Notes under the pieces: generated by a model | Seen by the model: the letters and a program-made list of their open reading frames with translations, nothing else | What the model was told of the DNA's origin: nothing | The model's database searches: none | Assembly (NCBI RefSeq): GCF_019966545.1 | Contig: NZ_JAIMIC010000008.1 | Location: 186,001-250,000 of the forward strand | DNA length: 64,000 nt | Direction of reading: 5' to 3' | Origin: Heliomarina baculiformis | GTDB lineage: Bacteria > Pseudomonadota > Alphaproteobacteria > Rhodobacterales > Rhodobacteraceae | Shown here: piece after piece, positions 1 through 6,794 of the stretch | Numbering within the stretch: position 1 is the stretch's first letter | Layout: the number at the start of each line of letters is the position of its first letter | Translations under genes and position numbers: made by a program

Positions 1-261
1 GAACCAACGGAACGTATCGACGCTATCGTTTCTAATCCGCCTTTCCACACGGGGCGAAAGGTCGATGCCGATCTGGGGCGAGATTTCATACGAACGGCGT
101 CTCGTATTCTTGGTTCGTCGGGACATTTCTGGATGGTTGCAAACCGGCATCTTGCTTATGAGGCCGTTTTGAAGGAATGCTTCGCAGAGGTAACAGAGCC
201 AACAGGCGACAACAGGTTCAAGGTCCTTCATGCAAAACGCCCGATCCGTTCGCTGCGCTAA
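1..261 (+). CDS. RsmC-like rRNA (guanine-N2) methyltransferase, C-terminal part
   Basis: This is the 3' end of a gene that begins before the window; the reading frame is open from base 1 to a TAA at 259-261, giving about 86 residues. It carries the NPPFH tetrapeptide-type motif (about residues 12-16) of class I SAM-dependent N2-guanine methyltransferases, followed by the typical C-terminal half with a FWMVANRHL segment. This matches the RsmC/RlmG group that methylates ribosomal RNA. Which of the two it is cannot be decided without the N-terminal half. It is co-directional with the SDR gene, 44 bases upstream of it. Confidence 0.75.
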   Translation, partial: EPTERIDAIVSNPPFHTGRKVDADLGRDFIRTASRILGSSGHFWMVANRHLAYEAVLKECFAEVTEPTGDNRFKVLHAKRPIRSLR

Positions 262-305
262 TCCCCGGTAAACTCCTGCAAACGCCGTGAGCCAAGGAGG
301 CTGTC

Positions 306-1106
306 ATGTCCTTTTCCATCGCCGGTAAAACCGCCATCGTCACAGGGGCGGCCAATGGCATCGGTCTCTCCATAGGTCGGCTGTTTGCTGAAAAAGGCGC
401 AAACGTCATGTTCGCCGATATGGATGAAAAGGCTTTGGTCGCCGAATTGGGGGACCAGCTCGAAGAAGGAAATATTCGCTCTTTTGCGGGCGATCTGCGC
501 GAGAAGCTGACGATTGCCAACCTTGTTTCCGCCACTCTGGATTCCTTTGATCAGATCGACATTCTGGTGAACGGCGCGCGCCAGATCCAGATGACGGATC
601 CGCTGGATGGCGATGACGAAACCGTTCAGGCGATGCTGTATAACAATGTCATGCCAGCTTTGCGGCTTAGCCAGCAGGTGTCCAAGCGCATGATCAAGCA
701 GGCCGAGGGCCGTACCGAGGGTATTGCCGGTTCCATCGTGAACATCAGTTCGATTTCTGCACGGCGGACACACCCGGAACTGATGGGCTATTCCATCAGC
801 GCAGCAGCGCTCGACCAGATGACGCGCTCGCTAGCGGTCGCGCTTGCACCGCAACGTATCCGGGTGAATGCCGTCGCGATCGGTTCCGTCATGAGCAATT
901 CCTTGCAGACCTTTCTCAAGGAAAACCGCGCCTATCGTGCAGAGATCGAAGAATGCACGCCGCTTGGTCGGATTTCGGCGCCGAGCGAAGTTGCAGAGGC
1001 GGTGCAGTTCCTGTGTTCGGAGGCGTCCAGCTTTATGACCGGCCAGATCGTGACGGTCGACGGCGGTCGGACCCTGCTTGACGCAGTGCCCGCACCAGCG
1101 CATTGA
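306..1106 (+). CDS. SDR-family protein lacking the catalytic lysine
   Basis: A 266-residue classical short-chain dehydrogenase/reductase fold: nucleotide-binding motif TGAANGIG near residues 13-20, NG at 89-90, NISS near 146-149 and Tyr162. In the YxxxK active-site motif the lysine position (166) is alanine (YSISA), which normally abolishes standard SDR proton relay. The start is set by an AAGGAGG ribosome site a few bases upstream. It lies directly before hemF with only 7 bases between the genes, so the two are probably co-transcribed. A true dehydrogenase activity is doubtful; a binding or altered catalytic role is possible. The substrate is unknown. Confidence 0.85.
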   Translation: MSFSIAGKTAIVTGAANGIGLSIGRLFAEKGANVMFADMDEKALVAELGDQLEEGNIRSFAGDLREKLTIANLVSATLDSFDQIDILVNGARQIQMTDPLDGDDETVQAMLYNNVMPALRLSQQVSKRMIKQAEGRTEGIAGSIVNISSISARRTHPELMGYSISAAALDQMTRSLAVALAPQRIRVNAVAIGSVMSNSLQTFLKENRAYRAEIEECTPLGRISAPSEVAEAVQFLCSEASSFMTGQIVTVDGGRTLLDAVPAPAH

Positions 1107-1113
1107 GGGTCGC

Positions 1114-2007
1114 ATGGCAGAAGAGTTCACATCCGAAAAAGCCGAGGCATCGGCGTGGTTTCGACAGCTGCGAGACGAAATCGTAGATGCCTTTGAAGAA
1201 TTAGAGCAAAGCCACGACGAGGGGCCGCTGTCGGACGCCGAGCCGGGCAGTTTCGATGTCACACCGACCAAGCGAGAGTCGAGCGACGGCTTGGACGCGG
1301 GTGGTGGCCTGATGAGCGTGATGCGCGGTGGTCGCGTTTTCGAGAAAGTCGGCGTGAACGTCTCGACCGTGTTCGGCACCCTTGGCGAGCGGGCGCAGAT
1401 GGCCATGGCGGCGCGCAAGGGCATACCGGGAATGACGGAGGATCCCCGGTTCTGGGCCAGCGGGATCAGCCTTGTCGCGCATATGCAGAACCCGCATGTG
1501 CCTGCCGTTCATATGAACACCCGGATGTTCTGGACCCCGCACGCGTGGTGGTTCGGCGGCGGGTCCGACCTGAACCCCTGTATCGAATACGAAGAGGACA
1601 CGGCGCATTTCCATGGCGAGCAGCAGGCGCATCTCGACCCGCATGGGAAAGCCCACTATCCCCGGTTCAAGGAATGGGCGGATGAATATTTTTACATCCC
1701 GCATCGCAAGCGGGCGCGAGGCGTCGGTGGTATTTTCATGGACGACTATTCGACCGGCGACTGGCATGCCGATTTCGCGCTGACGCAAGATATCGGGCGC
1801 GCCTTTCTGCCTGCCTATGTGCCTCTGGTCAGAAAGCGCATGGCCACGGCGTGGGATGAGGCTGACAAGGATGCACAACTGGTGCATCGCGGGCTCTATG
1901 CCGAATATAACCTCGTTTACGATCGGGGGACGAAATTCGGACTGGAGACGGGGCATGACGCCAACGCGGTGCTCATGAGCTTGCCGCCACTGGCGAAATG
2001 GGTCTGA
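1114..2007 (+). CDS. hemF: Oxygen-dependent coproporphyrinogen III oxidase
   Basis: Converts coproporphyrinogen III to protoporphyrinogen IX by two oxidative decarboxylations using O2, in the cytoplasm, late in heme synthesis. The 297-residue product has the family's conserved blocks: RGGRVFEKVGVNVS, HMNTRMFW, WWFGGGSDLNP and the C-terminal YNLVYDRGTKFGL. An upstream in-frame start at 1078 would add 12 residues inside the SDR gene; ATG 1114 just after GAGGG fits family length better. hemC and hemE are close by. The last 91 bases overlap a convergent Lin0512 gene. Confidence 0.95.
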   Translation: MAEEFTSEKAEASAWFRQLRDEIVDAFEELEQSHDEGPLSDAEPGSFDVTPTKRESSDGLDAGGGLMSVMRGGRVFEKVGVNVSTVFGTLGERAQMAMAARKGIPGMTEDPRFWASGISLVAHMQNPHVPAVHMNTRMFWTPHAWWFGGGSDLNPCIEYEEDTAHFHGEQQAHLDPHGKAHYPRFKEWADEYFYIPHRKRARGVGGIFMDDYSTGDWHADFALTQDIGRAFLPAYVPLVRKRMATAWDEADKDAQLVHRGLYAEYNLVYDRGTKFGLETGHDANAVLMSLPPLAKWV

Positions 2008-2378
2008 GCGCTCTGGCTGCTCTTGAGTTTCCAGCCTGACTGCGGCGGCAGGAAAACCTCGACCGCCGCGCTTGCGATCACAATCATGGTACCGGCTTCG
2101 GGGTTTTCTACGTTGAGACCGCCCTTGACGGCTTGGACCGTTACCTTTCCGTGGGGCAGTTTGGTTGAAAGCTGGTCGGTATCCACCTGCTCGGGCCGCT
2201 GAACGCCAATGGTGACTGACACGCGCATATCGGTTTCGGCTATGCTCAGCGATTTGATTATCGGAAGAGATGAATGGCGGATCGCATCCTCGATCGCCCG
2301 TGCGGCCGCTTTGGTATAGTCCTGACCGTACTGGTCGTTGCCCATGCCCATTTCGATGATGACGCGCTGATCAGTCAT
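1917..2378 (-). CDS. Lin0512 family protein (second copy, C-terminally extended)
   Basis: A 153-residue protein whose first ~112 residues match the Lin0512 family: an N-terminal EMGMGNDQYGQDYTKAA segment, a central IGVQRPEQVD motif and a hydrophobic VIASAAVEVFLP strand. The family has no established biochemical function. The start overlaps the stop of the upstream paralogue by 8 bases, so it is translationally coupled. The last ~40 residues run antisense through the end of hemF and look unlike the family, so the tail may be a read-through product of a lost stop codon. Probably transcribed from the hemC promoter. Confidence 0.75.
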   Translation of the reverse strand: MTDQRVIIEMGMGNDQYGQDYTKAAARAIEDAIRHSSLPIIKSLSIAETDMRVSVTIGVQRPEQVDTDQLSTKLPHGKVTVQAVKGGLNVENPEAGTMIVIASAAVEVFLPPQSGWKLKSSQSAQTHFASGGKLMSTALASCPVSSPNFVPRS

Positions 2379-2721
2379 TGGCCTGTTCCATAGCGAAACT
2401 TACGGAAAGTGCGACGTTGGCGATGACCGTTGCATTGCCATCGCCATCGGGGCGCGGAATGTCGAGGCCGCCAGCAACCACCCGGATTTCCGGCTGGCCG
2501 TATGGGAAAATATCAAGCAGAGCCTCGGCATCTACGGCCTCGGGCTGCTGAACGCCGATTTCGACAAGGATGCGCATGGCGCTTTTGTCGAAACCGAAAA
2601 GTTCCGCCATGTTGATCGAATTGTGCCAGAGGGCATCCGAGATGCCGCGACGCGCCGCTTCGGTGTAATCCCCTCTGCGCAGGGACGTCCCCATGCCGAA
2701 TTCGGTAAGCACGCGGGTCAT
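2371..2721 (-). CDS. Lin0512 family protein (first copy)
   Basis: A 116-residue protein of usual family length with EFGMGTSLRRGDYTEAA at the N-terminus and IGVQQPEAVD in the middle, colinear with the downstream paralogue. It starts 15 bases after the hemC stop and its own end overlaps the next gene, giving the order hemC-Lin0512-Lin0512. The operon suggests a link to tetrapyrrole synthesis, but this is inference from position only. No catalytic motif is visible. The pair looks like a tandem duplication that has diverged substantially. Confidence 0.85.
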   Translation of the reverse strand: MTRVLTEFGMGTSLRRGDYTEAARRGISDALWHNSINMAELFGFDKSAMRILVEIGVQQPEAVDAEALLDIFPYGQPEIRVVAGGLDIPRPDGDGNATVIANVALSVSFAMEQAND

Positions 2722-2736
2722 CGCAATCCTCTCAAG

Positions 2737-3684
2737 TTATTCTCGCCAGTCGAAGAAATCCGGACCCGCCAAGTCGAGTAGCTTAACGGCCATTTCCCGG
2801 CCAAGCATGGCGCCGTCTTCCACCGGGCAGGTCTGATCGTCGTCAATCGCTTCTGATCCATCGGGGCGAAGCACCTGTCCGCGCAGGCGCAACTCACCGC
2901 CGTGGAGTTCGGCCAATCCCGCGATCGGCGTCTCGCAGGACCCGTCGAGCGCGGCCAGAAAGGCACGTTCAGCGGCAAGGCGTTTGCCGGTCTCTGTGTC
3001 GTGCACCGCTTCCAGCATGTTCGCGACCCGCGTGTCGTCCGAGCGCCGTTCAATGCCGATCGCACCCTGCGCCAAAGCAGGCAGCATGTCATCGACGTCG
3101 ATGGCTCGCGCGGGCACATCGGTCATCCCAAGGCGGTTCAACCCGGCCATCGCGAGGAACGTGCATTCGGCAACTTCATCGGCAAGCTTGCGCAGGCGGG
3201 TTTGGACGTTGCCCCGGAATTCGACAACCTGAAGGTCGGGCCGCCGGTAAAGCAGTTGCGATTTCCGGCGCAAGCTGGATGTTCCTACGACTGCGCCTTC
3301 GGCCAGTTCCCCGATCGAGCCGACTTTGAGCGAGACGAAGGCGTCGCGCATATCCTCGCGCGGCAGATAGGTGTCAAGCAGCAGCCCCTCGGGTTGCAGA
3401 ACCGGCATGTCCTTCATCGAATGGACGGCAATGTCGATCTTGCCCGTCAGCAGATCCTGTTCGATTTCGCGGGTGAACAGCCCCTTGCCGCCGATTTCGC
3501 GCAGCGCCCGGTCCTGCACACGGTCACCGGTGGTCTGGATCACAACGACTTCGAATGAATCCGGTTCGAGGTCAAAGGCATTGCCCAGCCGCAGGGCGGT
3601 TTCATGCGCTTGCGCAAGAGCGAGCGGAGAGCCGCGCGTGCCGATCCTGAGCGGGTTGGCGGGGGAGGGGAGATCAACTGTCAT
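2737..3684 (-). CDS. hemC: Hydroxymethylbilane synthase (porphobilinogen deaminase)
   Basis: Polymerises four porphobilinogen units into hydroxymethylbilane, an early cytoplasmic step of heme synthesis. The 315-residue product shows IGTRGSPLALAQ near residues 14-25, GGKGLFTREIE near 66-76, HSMKDMP near 88-94, GTSSLRR near 134-140 and the dipyrromethane-cofactor cysteine Cys250 in LDGSCETP. A longer in-frame form from 3777 would overlap the hemE leader; the start at 3684 places the RIGTRGSP block at the usual distance. Divergent from hemE; the two Lin0512 genes follow it. Confidence 0.96.
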   Translation of the reverse strand: MTVDLPSPANPLRIGTRGSPLALAQAHETALRLGNAFDLEPDSFEVVVIQTTGDRVQDRALREIGGKGLFTREIEQDLLTGKIDIAVHSMKDMPVLQPEGLLLDTYLPREDMRDAFVSLKVGSIGELAEGAVVGTSSLRRKSQLLYRRPDLQVVEFRGNVQTRLRKLADEVAECTFLAMAGLNRLGMTDVPARAIDVDDMLPALAQGAIGIERRSDDTRVANMLEAVHDTETGKRLAAERAFLAALDGSCETPIAGLAELHGGELRLRGQVLRPDGSEAIDDDQTCPVEDGAMLGREMAVKLLDLAGPDFFDWRE

Positions 3685-3787
3685 GTCTCTGTCTCTAATC
3701 GTCGCAACGAAGCGTGACAACTGGTCTGACGCTTGACATTTCGCTCTCTGGCCGCGACCCATCGAAAAAGCATTCATGGGGGGCGAT
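3685..3787. promoter_or_regulatory. hemC/hemE divergent promoter region
   Basis: About 100 bases separate the divergent hemC and hemE starts, so both promoters must lie here. On the + strand a TTGACA hexamer at 3733-3738 could be a -35 element for hemE, but no convincing -10 is placed 16-18 bases further on. No regulator site was recognised. Confidence 0.4.
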
Positions 3788-4819
3788 ATGAGCCAGAAGA
3801 AACTGTTGCGCGCCTTGGCGGGCGAAACTCTCGAAACCCCGCCGATCTGGATGATGCGGCAAGCAGGCCGTTATCTTCCCGAATACCGCGCCACGCGGGA
3901 AAAAGCCGGGGACTTTCTGTCGCTCTGCTACAACCCTGAACTTGCAGCCGAAGTGACGCTTCAGCCTATCCGCCGGTACGATTTCGACGCGGCGATCCTT
4001 TTTGCGGATATCCTGCTGGTGCCCCAGGCGCTGGGTGCGGACCTTTGGTTCGTGACCGGCGAGGGGCCGCGTCTGTCGACTGTCACGTCGCGTCGCGATC
4101 TGGATGCGCTGAAACCGGTCGACGTTGTTCACGATACACTCGGTCCGATTTACGAGACCGTGCAGATTTTGTCGCGGGAGCTGCCGTCGGACACGACGCT
4201 GATCGGTTTTGCAGGAGCACCGTGGACGGTTGCGACCTATATGATCGCTGGCAAGGGAACGCCCGATCAGGGGCCTGCGCACTTGCTGCGGCAGGAAGAC
4301 ACCGAAGTTTTCGAAGGCCTGCTGGACCTGATCACGGAGGCGACTATAGAATACCTGTCGCGTCAGATTTCAGCGGGTGCGGAATGCGTTAAGCTGTTCG
4401 ACAGCTGGGCCGGCTCTCTCTCTGGCGAGGCCTTTGATAAATATGCTCTGGCACCGGCCGCGAGAATCATTGCTGAGCTCAAGGCGCGTCATCCGGGCGT
4501 TCCCGTCATCGCCTTTCCGCGCGAAGCAGGACCGAAGTACGAGGGTTTTGCCAAGGCGACCGGCGCGGACTGCGTCGCTCTCGACAATTCCGTCGATCTC
4601 GACTGGGCGGTGGAACATGTGCAGCGCGATGGTTGTGTACAGGGCAATCTCGCGTCATCGCACATGGTGACCGGGGGGCAGGCGCTTGTCGACGAGACGC
4701 GCGCCATTGTAGATGCCTTTTCCGGCGGCCCGCATATCTTCAATCTTGGCCACGGTATCACGCCGGATGCCGACCCTGATAACGTTCAGATCATGATCGA
4801 TACGGTTCGGGCGAAATAG
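3788..4819 (+). CDS. hemE: Uroporphyrinogen decarboxylase
   Basis: Decarboxylates the four acetate side chains of uroporphyrinogen III to give coproporphyrinogen III, the substrate of HemF. The 343-residue product has the signature [17 protein letters not shown] (residues ~18-34), FCYNP-type segment LCYNPELA, and the [14 protein letters not shown] block. ATG 3788 follows a G-rich ribosome site (GGGGGCG); an in-frame ATG at 3776 is four codons earlier and would use part of that site. Divergent from hemC. The tRNA-Met gene follows 55 bases later. Confidence 0.96.
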   Translation: MSQKKLLRALAGETLETPPIWMMRQAGRYLPEYRATREKAGDFLSLCYNPELAAEVTLQPIRRYDFDAAILFADILLVPQALGADLWFVTGEGPRLSTVTSRRDLDALKPVDVVHDTLGPIYETVQILSRELPSDTTLIGFAGAPWTVATYMIAGKGTPDQGPAHLLRQEDTEVFEGLLDLITEATIEYLSRQISAGAECVKLFDSWAGSLSGEAFDKYALAPAARIIAELKARHPGVPVIAFPREAGPKYEGFAKATGADCVALDNSVDLDWAVEHVQRDGCVQGNLASSHMVTGGQALVDETRAIVDAFSGGPHIFNLGHGITPDADPDNVQIMIDTVRAK

Positions 4820-4874
4820 TGTGATTTCAGGCTTGACGGCCCGGCCTACCTGCCTTACGTCCGGCCTCGCTTAT

Positions 4875-4951
4875 GGCGGAGTAGCTCAGTTGGTTAGAGC
4901 AGCGGAATCATAATCCGCGTGTCGGGGGTTCAAGTCCCTCCTCCGCTACCA
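4875..4951 (+). tRNA. tRNA-Met (anticodon CAT)
   Basis: A 77-base cloverleaf with encoded CCA. The acceptor stem pairs GGCGGAG with CTCCGCT (one terminal G-T pair), the D stem is GCTC/GAGC, the anticodon stem is GCGGA/TCCGC around loop ATCATAA (anticodon CAT), and the T arm holds TTCAAGT. The body resembles elongator tRNA-Met; a lysidine-modified tRNA-Ile2 cannot be excluded from sequence alone. Its 3' half is the attachment site of the adjacent island, and the integration leaves this copy intact. Confidence 0.93.
4904..4951 (+). repeat. attL: 48-bp core shared with attR
   Basis: Bases 4904-4951, from the anticodon stem to the CCA end of tRNA-Met, are identical to 16925-16972. The match stops abruptly on both sides. 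An integrase gene begins 57 bases further on. This is the usual arrangement for a tyrosine-recombinase element that integrates into a tRNA 3' end and rebuilds the gene. Confidence 0.95.
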
Positions 4952-5008
4952 TTGCTTTCATTGGTAAATTTGGCCTCCATGCTTTGACGCTTTTTCATAG
5001 TTGGGCGC

Positions 5009-6067
5009 TCAGTTGGGAATCTTTGTTCTGTTTTCGTGCGCTTCCAGCTTCTGAATCGCTGAAACACCAAGCGCCGAATCGCGGCTTAGATAGTGTGCAT
5101 CCAAAATTGCAGCGACGTGACTCAGCTTGTGACCGGTAATCGCTGCGATTTCGGCGGTAGAGCATCCTGCAACCGCCAATCGCGTCACGGCGGTTCCGCG
5201 TAGATCGTGGAAGGTCAGCCCATCGACACCGGCTTTCTGGCAAGCCTTACGCCATGAGGCGCGGAAACCGGACTCCGTCCAAGCGGTTTTTCTGGTGGTT
5301 GCGAGGATGGTTACGGCGGTTTTCGGGGTGGCCTCTAGCGCGGCTTTCAATGGCGCGCCAACAGGAATCACCACGCGCGCGCCGGTCTTTCTTTGGCGCA
5401 AGCGTATAGCTTGGCCGTCAAAAGCGGACCAAGGCAAGCGTAGCAGGTCGCCTTGTCGTTGCCCGGTCCACAGCGCCAGAGTGAACGCCAGCCCAATGTG
5501 GGTCGGTGCAGTTGCCAAGAAATTGGTTTCATCGTCTGCGGACCAAATGTTGTCGATACGCTCAGACCGGTAGACCTTGCCGGGGCGTTCGCACGGGTTT
5601 CCTGGAACCAAGCCACGGTCGTAAGCCCATGCGATTATTAGAGCTAAGACAGAATAAGTGTAATCCGCTTGGCGTCTGGATTTCTTCGCCAATTTGTCCC
5701 GCCATGAAAGGAATTCCCCCCGCGTGGCACGGTCAGAAAGCGCGGCAATCGGAAAGTCAGAGTATTCGGATTCGATCTTGCCCACATGCCGGACATAGTC
5801 CCGCCTTGTTCGGGGGGCTAAGTCGAGAAACTTGGGGCTTTCTTGATAGAGATTTAAAACAGACTGTAGGGTTCCAACGGGGGATTTGACCTTGGCTGCC
5901 AAGGCGGCGTTGTAAGCCTCTACAAACTCCGGGTCACCCGGTTTTCCCGGTAGACTAGGGCCACCCTTCCAAGCGTAGTAGTAGGTTGCTTTGCTACCAT
6001 CTGCGAGGCGTTTGGAGACTCGATTCAGACCTTTCAGGCGGACGCGCATTTTTTGGTAGCCTTCCAT
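5009..6067 (-). CDS. int: Tyrosine-recombinase integrase of the island
   Basis: A 352-residue phage-type site-specific recombinase expected to catalyse exchange between the attachment sites. The catalytic set is complete: Arg204 (TGQRQGDLLRL), Lys227, His287 and Arg290 (HDLRG), His313 (TGHKL) and Tyr326 (DAHYLSR). Residues ~55-150 form the SAM-like core-binding domain. The gene reads toward the tRNA and ends 57 bases from attL, as expected. Starts at 6067 or 6049 are both possible; either overlaps the preceding small gene, suggesting translational coupling to the end of the structural operon. Confidence 0.95.
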   Translation of the reverse strand: MEGYQKMRVRLKGLNRVSKRLADGSKATYYYAWKGGPSLPGKPGDPEFVEAYNAALAAKVKSPVGTLQSVLNLYQESPKFLDLAPRTRRDYVRHVGKIESEYSDFPIAALSDRATRGEFLSWRDKLAKKSRRQADYTYSVLALIIAWAYDRGLVPGNPCERPGKVYRSERIDNIWSADDETNFLATAPTHIGLAFTLALWTGQRQGDLLRLPWSAFDGQAIRLRQRKTGARVVIPVGAPLKAALEATPKTAVTILATTRKTAWTESGFRASWRKACQKAGVDGLTFHDLRGTAVTRLAVAGCSTAEIAAITGHKLSHVAAILDAHYLSRDSALGVSAIQKLEAHENRTKIPN

Positions 6068-6240
6068 TGCTCCAGCGGTGACAGCGTTTCATCTTCCAGA
6101 TTCGTTTTTTTGCTTGTGATGACACTAATCGTCCCGTCAGGCTGCACATCTATCCGCGCCACGTCCAGTCCAGCCGATTGAGCGGCTTTTAAGGCGCGTG
6201 TCACGTCGCTTTGGGTAAAGGATGCAGCCCGACGAGCCAT
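6034..6240 (-). CDS. Small island protein upstream of integrase, unknown function
   Basis: A 68-residue protein with a helix-rich N-terminus (AASFTQSDVTRALKAA) followed by a short beta-like segment (ARIDVQPDGTISVITS). I recall proteins of this shape as common companions of integrases in alphaproteobacterial prophages, but their role is not established. Its position overlapping int would suit a recombination directionality factor; that is inference. The AASF[TS]-x-x-D motif recurs in the unknown protein at 9951-10484. Confidence 0.7.
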   Translation of the reverse strand: MARRAASFTQSDVTRALKAAQSAGLDVARIDVQPDGTISVITSKKTNLEDETLSPLEQWKATKKCASA

Positions 6241-6243
6241 GCC

Positions 6244-6570
6244 TTAGAAAGAGCCGTTCAAACGGGTTACGATGGTGCCAGCGCCTGCGTTGGCCGTGAT
6301 AGCCACGCCGACTCTGGTGTTGTCGGTCGCGGTGACAGTCAGTTCGCTGTTGGTGTCATCCCAATATACGGTATCCCCTACGGCAATGTCGTCAGCCGTT
6401 TTTTTGGGCAGATCGAACACGCCAACCGTGGACAGAACCACGGGCTTACCAGTCTGGGCATCACCGTTGGCTACGCCGAACAGGTTGCCGATGATGACTC
6501 CCGCGCCGGACAGCACGTCATTCGGGGAGTTAACGGTGATGTTGTCACCTTTTTGAATGTAGTTGCGCAT
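6244..6570 (-). CDS. DUF2190-type capsid cement/decoration protein
   Basis: A 108-residue, beta-rich small protein with the family's N-terminal MRNYIQKGDNITV segment, GAGVIIGNLFGVA, and GDTVYWDD near residues 64-71. DUF2190 members are head decoration or cement proteins that stabilise HK97-type shells; older annotations sometimes call them recombinase-like. It overlaps the end of the gpW-like gene by one base (TAATG) and is the last structural gene. Its presence means the island probably makes a complete decorated capsid of its own. Confidence 0.8.
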   Translation of the reverse strand: MRNYIQKGDNITVNSPNDVLSGAGVIIGNLFGVANGDAQTGKPVVLSTVGVFDLPKKTADDIAVGDTVYWDDTNSELTVTATDNTRVGVAITANAGAGTIVTRLNGSF

Positions 6571-6794
6571 TAGTTCAGTCCTTTTGAGGTTTGAAAAAGG
6601 AAGGTCTGGGGGCTTTTGATACCCATTGCCTGCCGTTCCAGGTCGTTGATGTAGGCGGCCAGTCGGGGGGCAGAGGCGCGATTGTATTCAACCTGCTCGC
6701 CGTTGCCGTCCCGGAAACTGACGGCCAGTTCCCCGAGTTGCAGGCGGTGGTAAGCCGCCCGCGCCTCGGTCAGTTGTTCGCCCGGCGTGGGCAT
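6570..6794 (-). CDS. gpW-like head-tail connector protein
   Basis: A 74-residue protein resembling lambda gpW: an N-terminal helix (EQLTEARAAYHRLQLGE), a beta hairpin (AVSFRDGNGEQVEYNRA) and a second helix (APRLAAYINDLERQA). gpW sits below the portal, retains packaged DNA and provides the surface onto which the tail completion proteins and tail dock. It overlaps both neighbours by single bases (TAATG junctions). In an island without tail genes this connector would be the interface to tails supplied by another phage. Confidence 0.8.
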   Translation of the reverse strand: MPTPGEQLTEARAAYHRLQLGELAVSFRDGNGEQVEYNRASAPRLAAYINDLERQAMGIKSPQTFLFQTSKGLN

